The position numbers and the translations under genes are program-made. Below the pieces are notes generated by a model, which was not told the DNA's origin, did not search any database, and worked only from the letters and a program-made list of their open reading frames with translations. This document shows, piece by piece, positions 20,480 through 27,674 of a DNA stretch of 27,674 nt (positions are counted from its first letter, which is position 1; the number at the start of each line of letters is the position of its first letter). The stretch spans positions 11,177-38,850 of the forward strand of contig JBBBWG010032031.1 in the NCBI GenBank assembly GCA_037176905.1, written 5' to 3'. Origin of the DNA: Azolla pinnata (lineage: Eukaryota; Streptophyta; Polypodiopsida; Salviniales; Salviniaceae).

Positions 20480-21400
20480 GACAACAACAATAGTATCAGA
20501 TGATCAAAGGAGAGTTTCATCTTGTTAATCATGATTCAATATAGAGAGAGTGAATAGAGAGAAATAATATACTTCTAAGTTTACAAGAACCAAGGGGAAG
20601 ATTATGGTTTTTATTTTTACATCTTAGTGATTCTTTTCTATTTTTATTTTTTTATTCTTTCCTCCTATTATTTACTGTAAAATTTTGTTATTTGTTTTTT
20701 CTATTCTAGCTTTCTGCATATCCATAATTATAAAGATCAAGCCCTCTATCTCTTTTAGCTCTTCACATAAGTGTCTTTTAGATACTACTTTCTTTATGTC
20801 TATGAGTATTTAAACTTTTTTTCTAAATTATATTGTATATTATTTATTTTTCAAATAAGTTATATGTGAAGAATTTATATAGATATATATTATTTGCCTA
20901 ATAAATTTATTAATCTATAGCATAAATATCTTTAAATATACTTTGTTATATTTGTCGTGCTCTTATTAAAGTTGTCTTAAGTTAAATCTTTGAATTTTTT
21001 ACACGTACTTTCAGTCTTTTAAACGAGTGTGTCATTTTATATACTAATTATAATCATTCTTTTTATATTGTTAAATGTATTGTTTTATACTCTTGTGTCA
21101 TTATGATATTATAACTAATGTTATAATCCAATTAACGAACTGAATACACAATATAACTTATTGGGATTTTACTAATACTTTCATTCATAACATGTACCTT
21201 TTCTTTGACCTTCATGTCCGTAATAACTATTTTTGTTTGTTTTTTTATGTTTCCCTCTAAACTTTTTTTGTAATGGTTGTATTGTTCTTTAATATTTCAA
21301 ACAATAACCTTTAAGCTTTTTACAATTTTACTAGGTCTCTCAACACTTTAGATGACTACCTTTCACATGATCAATCATGTACCTCTTTTATCTTTAATGA
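20480..21400. repeat. ~1.1-kb dispersed repeat, copy A (left end truncated)
   Basis: An AT-rich unit shared with copies B and C. Anchors include TAGTATCAGATGA at 20491, GAACCAAGGGGAAGATTATG, ATAAGTGTCTTTTAG and GAATTTATATAGATATA. It matches B from about 21610 onward, 1119 bp downstream. The right end, TGATCAATCATGTA with CTTTAATGA, also matches the end of B. No coding frame or terminal repeats were found, and the family is not recognised. Confidence 0.8.
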
Positions 21401-21404
21401 CATT

Positions 21405-22506
21405 AAATCTATATGATGAACCTTGGTGTTTTTTGTCTTTATTAGCTATTGAATATTATCATGGTCTGTCAATACCGGTGGCCCAAATGTAGTTTTGTTG
21501 AATATACAAAATAAAGGTGTAAATTAGTAAACAAATAGTCAAATCTTTATCTAACTTTTCTAACAAATTAATAATAGAATAAAGGGAAGATAAATAATTA
21601 TGATAATAATAGTATCGGATGAGACTTTCACCTCATTAATCAGAATTTAACACAAAGAGAGTGCATGGAGAGAAAAGCTCTAATCCTAGGTATAAGATAA
21701 TCAAGGGAAAGATTATGGTTTTTTTCTCATTGTTCTCCCCTCTAATTATTTGCTGTCAAGTTTTATTATTTGTTTTCTCTATTATAGCTTTCTACCTATT
21801 CATAACTCTAAAAATCAAGCCATCAAATTTTTTTAGCTCTTGACATAAGTGTCTTTTATTTATTACTTTTTTCATGTCTAGGACAATTTGAACTTTTACT
21901 TTTAAATTTAAATTTTATACAGTTTCTTGTCCAAATTAGTTATGTATTGTAGAGAATTTATATAGATATAATGTTTGTTTATTAAACTTATTAATCTATA
22001 ATATAAATATCTTTAGATTTTCTTTTTTATATGTGTCATGCTCTTATTAAGGTTGTCTTAGGTTAGATCTAAAAGTTTTTTACATGCACTTTTACTCTTT
22101 AAAGTGAGCATGCTGTAATATGTATTAATTGTGGTAATATTTTATCATATCGTTAGATGTAGTGTTTTATATTCTTGTATCATTATCAAAGTATAATCAA
22201 TGTTATTTTCTAATTGACGAACTAAAGACATAATATAAATTAATTAAATTATACTAATACTTTTATATATAGCGTGTACTTTCTCTTTGACCTTCACATT
22301 GTCAATAACTATTTTCCCTTGTTTTTCTATGTTTCCCTCTAAATAATTTATTATTTAATGGTTGTATTATTTTTTATCATTTTAACAATACTCTTTAAAC
22401 TTTTTACAATTTTTACTATATTATCTGAACATTATAGATAACAAAATTTTAGATAAAAAAAGTTTTATTTTCACTTGATCAATCATTTAACTCCATTCTC
22501 TTTAAT
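21405..22506. repeat. ~1.1-kb dispersed repeat, copy B (most complete)
   Basis: It begins ATCTATATGATGAACCTTGG and ends near TGATCAATCATTTAACTCC / CTTTAATTGG. It abuts copy A head to tail, so A and B form a tandem pair. The left ~200 bp (TTATCATGGTCTGTCAATACC and following) are absent from A but present in C. Divergence between copies is substantial, so the amplification is old. Confidence 0.8.
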
Positions 22507-22755
22507 TGGCTTGAATTTGTCAGAACCAAACAAGAGATTAAATGATTGAAGGAAGATATGAGAGAAATAAGGAGACAGGAGAGTGGATTGATAAAAGAAT
22601 AGTGGGTTTATTAGAATAGAATGACTACAAAGAAGAGTTAGATACAAGAAAGGCTTGATGTTGAAGACTGGTGTTAATTCGAACTAATTTGATATGATCT
22701 ATATGTCTCTATTTATAGGTTTCTATAGATTAACCTATATATGTTTAGAAGGTTC
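22507..22755. mobile_element. LTR-like fragment
   Basis: This segment is absent from the other repeat copies and lies at the B/C boundary. It starts near TTGTCAGAACC, is rich in GAGA/GAAG words, and contains TCTATTTATAGGTTTCTATAG, the kind of TATA region seen in plant LTR promoters. No gag-pol, primer-binding site or partner LTR is visible, so it could only be a solo or truncated LTR. The assignment rests on general LTR character. Confidence 0.35.
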
Positions 22756-23015
22756 CACTACAGCACAGAGGGCAGTTAGCGACGTGCAAGTTCTCCAAAA
22801 AATGCGTCGTTATGCAACATTTTAATCATCCATCGCTACTTCCGTCGCTAAGCGACGGCCCAGAAAATTTGCGACGTATCTACATTGGAACTCGTCGCTA
22901 AACGACGCTTCTAGGTTGTCGTCACTATTTTGAAGTGCATTGCTAAGTTACAGAAGGTAGAAGCGTCACTAAATGCAACGTTTAGCCACGTGGCTAAATG
23001 TGTCGCTTAAATGTT
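22756..23015 (+). mobile_element. Non-autonomous CACTA-like element, one end
   Basis: It starts CACTACAGCACAGAG, fitting a CACTA (En/Spm) terminus. It is then full of short CGTCGC/GCGACG words in both orientations, like the subterminal repeats of CACTA elements. These include a perfect palindrome CCGTCGCTAAGCGACGG at 22842-22858 and an imperfect one at 22893-22907. It is a GC-rich island in AT-rich DNA. No reciprocal TAGTG end or target duplication was found, so the right boundary is approximate and the element is probably truncated. Confidence 0.5.
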
Positions 23016-23020
23016 TTATG

Positions 23021-23095
23021 CCTAGATTATTCTAGGATGCACTAAAAAGTTCTAAAATGTTTTAAAAGTTCTAGAATATTCTAAAAAGTTCCAGA
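23021..23095. promoter_or_regulatory. Heat-shock-element-like cluster
   Basis: A perfect nTTCnnGAAnnTTCn site lies at 23069-23081 (TTCTAGAATATTC), with more TTC half-sites at 23030, 23050 and 23089. Just before is the palindromic CCTAGATTATTCTAGG (23021-23036). Clusters of this form are known in LTRs of heat-responsive plant Copia elements. Here it follows the LTR-like and CACTA-like segments, so it may be the continuation of an interrupted LTR. Confidence 0.45.
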
Positions 23096-23167
23096 GTTTT
23101 TTTTAAATATAATAATCATTATATCATGAGAAAGCAGCCTTTAGTATTTCATGTAATGATCAATTAC

Positions 23168-23225
23168 TTCAATGGTTAGGCTTCCCATTATGTAGTATGA
23201 AATCTTAGGTTCAAGTCCAAGGGAA
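23168..23225 (+). mobile_element. tRNA-derived SINE-like segment
   Basis: ATGGTTAGGC (23172-23181) resembles a pol III A box, and GGTTCAAGTCC (23208-23218) matches the B-box consensus GGTTCGANTCC with one change. Box spacing is 36 bp, as in tRNA-derived heads. No cloverleaf forms, so it is not a working tRNA. It sits at the right edge of the insertion block. Confidence 0.45.
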
Positions 23226-23246
23226 GTAGTATTCACTGATTCCTTA

Positions 23247-23917
23247 TATAATCTATGTGATGAGCCTTAATATTTTTTGTTTTTTTTGGCTCTCAGATAT
23301 TATCGCAGTTTGTCGATGCTAACGGTTCAAATGTAACTTTGTTACATGTACCTAAAGAAATTAAAAGTGTAAGTTAGTAAAACAAATAGTGAACCTTTAT
23401 CTAACTTTTTTAACCAGTTAATAATAAATAAGGGAAGATCAATAGTAATGATAATAATAGTATTTGATGATCCATGGAGAGTTTCATATTGTTAATCAAG
23501 ATCTGACACAAAAGAGTTAACAAAGAGAAATGATTAACTTCCAAGTTTACGCGAACCAAGGGGAAGATTATAGTTCCTATCTTCTCATCGTAAGGGTTCT
23601 TATTTTATTTTATTTTATTATGCCCTTCAATTATTTATTGTAAAGTATTGTTATTTGTTTTCTCTATGTTAACTCTCTGTGTATTCATAACTATTAAAAT
23701 CAAGCCCTCCATCCTTATTAGTCCTTGGCATAAGTGTCTTTTAGTTATTGTCTACTCTATTTCTATAAGTCTTTTAACTTTTACTTTTAGATTTTAAATT
23801 ACATATTGGTTAATCTTGTTCAAATAAATTGTATGTATAGAATTTATATAGATATATATTTTGCATATTAAACTTATTAATCTATAACACAAATATCTTT
23901 AGATGTACTTTGTTACT
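23247..23917. repeat. ~1.1-kb dispersed repeat, copy C (right end truncated)
   Basis: It begins ATAATCTATGTGATGAGCC, matching the start of copy B. It continues through TAGTATTTGATGA (23459), GCGAACCAAGGGGAAGATTA and ATAAGTGTCTTTTAG, and stops matching after ACTTTGTTA near 23917. Same orientation as A and B. Confidence 0.8.
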
Positions 23918-24522
23918 TGAGCTTCGTAAAGTGCTTTCTCCTAAGAAAATACACAACATAAACTCAATTGTGAGCGAAGGTTTACACATCCAAATTAATA
24001 AAAGAAGACGATAATACGTGGACTATATTTGTCTCCATTTTTCTCCACATACATTGGCTGTCTGATTCACAGATATTTATTTTATGACACTAGTTTTAGT
24101 AATGCCTTTAGAACAATAGGCATTTAGATTGAGAGAAAATAATAAATTTTACTTGAGTGGCTCTCTTAACATTAGGGTGTTTCTCTTTGTAGATTCTTTT
24201 GAATTTTCCCGTATACAAGAAAAATAGCATTAGTTCAATTAAATAGAACAAATCTTTCGCACATGACTCACATGTAAATGAAAAACGGAATTAACGCGCT
24301 CTTTAGCTTAATAGGTACCGTCGCTTTATATATAACACCGTCTTCTTTATTCATTTTATGTTTCTTTTTCATGGTTACAATGCATTTGCCTGAATAAATA
24401 AATTATCCATGTATGAATAGAATAAAACGGAAACCAACAATATGAGTACACTAGATGCATTATAGACAAATAGTTGTGAAGTTAAAAATTTCAGGCAAGT
24501 TATACAACAAAGGAAGATTAAT
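23918..24522. other. AT-rich spacer, nothing recognised
   Basis: No coding frame, repeat copy or RNA gene was seen here. TATATATAACACCG near 24326 is TATA-like but has no gene behind it. Confidence 0.5.
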
Positions 24523-24867
24523 TTATTCGTTTAAATAAATGACTATGTCTTTGGTGAGATTCGGTATGGATAATACCGTGAGCATTCCATCCTTAAGACT
24601 TGTTTCGACCTCTTGCAACTTAGCAGGTATGGAGATGTGGCTCGCAAACTTTCCTCTGATCTTGACGAATTTGCTATCTTCGAAACTTACAGTAAGGCTA
24701 GCCTCTGTACCGTCTCTTACTACATCATGACTTGTATAAGCCTGAAATTCGTTCATTAGTCTGGGTACCTTTCTTTGCTTGCATTTCTCACGATTGCATA
24801 CGTAATGAGGCTGAAAAGGCAAGTTCTTAATGCTAAGCTTTGTGCGGTTGGTTCTAAGTTTCACGTG
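24523..24867 (-). pseudogene. Small-heat-shock-protein (alpha-crystallin)-like reading frame
   Basis: A frame of 114 codons. The C-terminal part reads VKIRGKF, then ISIP, then EVETSLKDGMLTVLSIP. This has the hydrophobic and Gly pattern of the second half of the plant HSP20 alpha-crystallin domain (ISGER / LP / VKA-ENGVLTVTVP). The loop between the two halves is shorter than normal and the usual N-terminal arm is missing. The first ATG in the frame is at 24756, leaving only 77 residues; upstream codons are open back to an in-frame TAA at 24870-24868. HSP20-family proteins are chaperones, and divergent ones include RTM2-like proteins. A decayed copy or an exon of a divergent gene are both possible. 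Confidence 0.45.
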
Positions 24868-25190
24868 TTAAGAGGTAAAACAATGCAGGCAGTTGGGCAG
24901 CTTGGAATTGTTGGTCGACATTAAAGCATCCCGACAAAGAAAGAAGAATGGTGAATGTAAGGAGCAAGAGGAGGTGAGTAAAAAACTATCAACCAGTATG
25001 GTAGGCTCGAAGTGTACTTTTTTCGTTTTGTGGTAAATTCTCAGATCAAGGCTTCTGAGCTCAGTACGAGCCAATTTACCCCTTACTTTAGTTACTACAT
25101 ACGAATTAAATTGAAGGAATGTCATAATTACAAATTTCACGATGACCTCCTTGAACATTTCGTCTGTACCCTTTAAAGTATATAACACTT
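24868..25190 (-). other. Upstream open frame in phase with the HSP20-like frame
   Basis: About 107 codons open on the minus strand, in the same frame as the HSP20-like segment and separated from it only by the TAA at 24870-24868. The peptide contains VTKVRGKLARTELRSLDL and a Ser/Leu/Phe-rich end over a pyrimidine-rich stretch, which could instead be intron. There is no family match. It may be the 5' part of the same broken gene or chance. Confidence 0.25.
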
Positions 25191-25511
25191 TCCCTGATTA
25201 CAACAAAATGTTGTTGTAACTTGTGAAGTGGTCGTTATCAAACGAACTAGCCTCTAAATCGAAGTATATACACATTAAATTTAATTGGGATGAAAAATGT
25301 TCTTACTTTAAATATACTGTCTAATGTTTTAGCTATTATTAAAATTTGGCCAAGATAAGTATTGATATTTTTATGTAGCACACAAATGTGAAATTTGGGA
25401 GTTTTCAAATTTTCGACGAAATATTGTTTGTGGAGATTTGTTTTGTTTATATGTGTTACTCTAATTAAAAAACTAATAATGCTTCAAATTATGAGGCCTG
25501 CATGCATAGGT

Positions 25512-25769
25512 TTAGGGTGTAGGGAAAATTGTTTCTTCACATAGGTTAACAATATGAATCTCATCATAGTTATCTTTCGTAACAAACAACTTAGCAAGCA
25601 CAGTGGAAACGCGCGGGCGGCGGGCGTTGGTGTGCTTCTTGCCTGTTGAGATTAAGCAGCGACAAGGTCTAGATTGGAGGAGCTGGAAACAGCTGCATGA
25701 AAGCCGATTACTCAACTCAACCCTTTGCTTGGCTTGGGGACAATTAACGAAACGATAATCACATTTCAA
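25512..25769 (-). other. Unrecognised 85-codon open frame over a GC-rich patch
   Basis: A minus-strand frame with a Cys-rich start and KKHTNARRPRVST over a GC-rich patch at about 25608-25700, unusual for this AT-rich region. No family is recognised. It lies upstream of the HSP20-like frame in the same orientation, so a leader exon is conceivable, but no splice sites tie them together. Confidence 0.2.
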
Positions 25770-25881
25770 AGCAATAAATATATAGAAAACATAAAAAAAC
25801 CATATAAATGCTTATTTTCTATCATTACTAAACCTATTTATACACATCATAAGTTTTTTAAGGTACTATCTTGTTTTTTTT

Positions 25882-26088
25882 ATTGATGATAGCAACTGGG
25901 GAAAAGTTGTCATGTTATTTTGTACTTAAACAAACTCAAAGTCATTTTGCTCAATAGACAATTAACAACTTATAAAGATCTGAACTTGTCCTCTTCAAAG
26001 CAAAGTAATACTTTCACTTCTTTCTTGCACCATGCTCACAAAGGACCCTTGACTTTTTCTGGATGCTACCTTCTTCACAGTTGACATT
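25882..26088 (+). repeat. Dispersed copy of the ILK leader-intron repeat
   Basis: It aligns with 17221-17460 in the same orientation, from ATTGATGGTAGTAACTGG (here ATTGATGATAGCAACTGG) through GTTATTTTGTAC, AATTAACAACTT-TAAAGAT, AAGCAAAGTAAT-CTTTCACTTCT and GGACCCTTCACTTTTT to CAGTTGA. About 33 bases near CAACAACTTTCAAAGATC are missing here. The CTGGC anchor has become CTGGG. Confidence 0.8.
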
Positions 26089-26492
26089 GCAAACTATAAC
26101 TCAAATGGAGTATTATGACAATAATACCAACTCAAAGTTGGAAAGATATGAAAATTTTGACTCGCTAAACATAAAAAAGCAGATGCAGTAATATTCGAGG
26201 ATAGGTTACACTAGGGAGATACGGATAAGAATGACTTAGGAGCAACAAAAGAGGAAGAAGTTTCCCTCACAAGAGTTCACAAAATCAAGGTTATGGTGAG
26301 AAGAGGAAAACTTGGTCCCAACAAAACAAAATCCTTAGAAAATTTTATGGAGGTTAGACTATGACAAACTGTAAAGATAGACAGACATAGTTTGTGGCCA
26401 AAGGTATGATGGGAACCAATGACAGAACTCAGTAGGGGAACTAATGACTCAACAAACAATTCATGATAAAATGCTAGAATAAATCATTCCAT
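26089..26492. other. Intergenic, nothing recognised
   Basis: AT-rich DNA between the dispersed repeat and the LINE remnant. It may be the decayed upstream part of the LINE, but no reverse-transcriptase motif was readable. Confidence 0.4.
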
Positions 26493-26670
26493 AACAGGCA
26501 TGGACAAAAGATAAATGCATTTTGATGGAAAATAGTTCATAGAGCCTTGCCAGTGAGCAAATGGCTAGCAAAGCTAGGGCACTCCTCTACATGCCCTTTC
26601 TGTGTAACGATGTACCCTTCGAGATGCCATATGAACTTGATTGTACAAATTCCAAAGGCAACACGCCTTC
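26493..26670 (+). mobile_element. LINE reverse-transcriptase C-terminal zinc-binding remnant
   Basis: One frame reads QKINAF, a TGA stop at 26523-26525, then WKIVHRALPVSKWLAKLGH, then CPFC at 26592-26603 and RCHMNLIV. This fits the plant zf-RVT domain at the end of non-LTR retrotransposon ORF2 (K-NAF-WK--H-ALPV--WL---G----CPFC----H). The stop and loss of the later Cys show it is dead. No endonuclease or RT core was seen upstream, which is consistent with a short decayed piece. Confidence 0.55.
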
Positions 26671-26739
26671 AAAAACACCGCCAGGCAAACAGAAATGAAT
26701 CAAACCTAAAAAAATATATGATGGGAACTAATTAGCTTA

Positions 26740-27674
26740 GCAACCATCTAGTTCATCTGGAAAAGCAGGTGCCATATGCTATATGAGAACACATGCAAAA
26801 GAATCAAAACAATTATCGAATTAAGTGGCAAATATTTTATATGATATGGTTATGACACTGAAGATCAAATTCAATGGTTCGAAAATCTGTGGTAAATCCC
26901 CATTTTGTTATAAACTAAGGTTTTCAAAGATACGATCCACGGTCTCCAAGCTCTATAATTTGTCCCTCAAGGAGCTTTATTGACTTAATTTTTGAGATAT
27001 TTTTTTCAACGAAAAATAAGCATTCTAATTAATCATTATTTGTTTGAATAAATTGTGATGTGCATTGAGGGTGCCTACCTTTCACAATATGATTACTTTA
27101 AAAACTACAAATTTTTAGGAAAGGGTAAAAATTTGGTAAATTTTGGGACATAGAGCTATACTTTTGTGAACATATTAACTTTCAAAACTTTTCCCTACTT
27201 TTTGTTTACCACAATTTTATAGCATTTGCCCATTGGCCAATAGGTAAATTAATAAATGCATAATAAATCAATTTGTATGTTCTAGAAAAAAATCAACATA
27301 AAAATCATGTGTATTCTTCACCATTTAATGGTTATTCTCTACGAAACCATTAATATGATTTTCTTGAAAAACTTTACCTTTTTTAGTTACAGAAACCAAA
27401 AGGTTAACTTTATTTTCAAATGGAAGGTTGTAAGAATCAATTAAATTCTTGATAAAATCTGAAAAGATTTAGAGCATTTCAGTTTAATTAATCCTGATTT
27501 GTAGCATATTTTTAAGTTTATTTAATGTTGATACACGCTTTGTTTTTTTTATATATACCTAAATATTGACTACAAAAGATATAAAATGATCGAACGATGA
27601 AATGATTTCAATTATGAATAGGAACTTGACACAAATTATGGATAAAACATCCGAAATTGTGCCGAAATATTAGT
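26740..27674. other. AT-rich flank, nothing recognised
   Basis: No coding frame, RNA gene or repeat recognised up to the window edge. Confidence 0.5.

Noticed and set aside
22842..22907. CRISPR-like or regulatory palindrome array
   Set aside because: The short GCGACG/CGTCGC inverted words are irregularly spaced and fit CACTA subterminal repeats; the DNA is eukaryotic.
22756..23390. TAGTG near 23386 as the right end of the CACTA-like element
   Set aside because: That TAGTG lies inside repeat copy C, where copy B has matching sequence, so it predates the insertion.

Overview
The window is nuclear DNA from a land plant, most likely an angiosperm. It holds two intron-rich protein genes with GT-AG splicing, an intact cytosolic-type tRNA-Arg gene, AT-rich intergenic DNA and decayed transposon pieces. 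The species cannot be named. The first 355 bases are an irregular array of TTAGGG (six-base, as in Asparagales) rather than the commoner plant TTTAGGG. The G-rich strand reads inward on +, so the array is interstitial and not a left chromosome end.

Layout. 1-645: interstitial telomere-like repeat and the leader of gene 1. 646-7568 (+): a 16-exon gene for a HEN2/MTR4-type DExH RNA helicase of the nuclear exosome (predicted 1080 aa, every exon joined in frame). 7569-8846: 3' flank with a doubtful kinase relic and a 59-bp direct repeat. 8847-8919 (-): tRNA-Arg(ACG). 8920-10700: no recognised gene. 10701-16803 (-): an 11-coding-exon, 470-aa ankyrin-repeat kinase of the plant integrin-linked-kinase (ILK) family. 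Its probable noncoding first exon is near 18292-18425, behind a TATA-like site and an upstream array with 12 ACGT cores. 18840-24500: AT-rich DNA with three ~1-kb repeat units and a nested insertion block (LTR-like, CACTA-like, heat-shock-element-like, SINE-like). 24523-25190 (-): a decayed or atypical small-heat-shock-protein-like reading frame. 25882-26088: a second copy of sequence from the ILK leader intron. 26493-26670 (+): a LINE reverse-transcriptase zinc-binding remnant. The rest is AT-rich without recognised content.

The two main genes converge on the tRNA gene and share no obvious pathway. HEN2-type helicases deliver nucleoplasmic RNAs to the exosome; ILK-type proteins are cytoplasmic signalling kinases. 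The most notable points are: the ILK protein has lost the catalytic Asp of HRD (reads HSQ) and the Gly of DFG (reads DFQ), so it looks like a pseudokinase; several local duplications copied splice sites (HEN2 intron 7, ILK exon 8 acceptor, ILK leader acceptor); HEN2 exon 14 is frame-neutral and sits between a GC donor and a purine-rich acceptor; the ILK C-terminus is open in two frames; and a periodic ACGT-core array lies at the putative ILK promoter.
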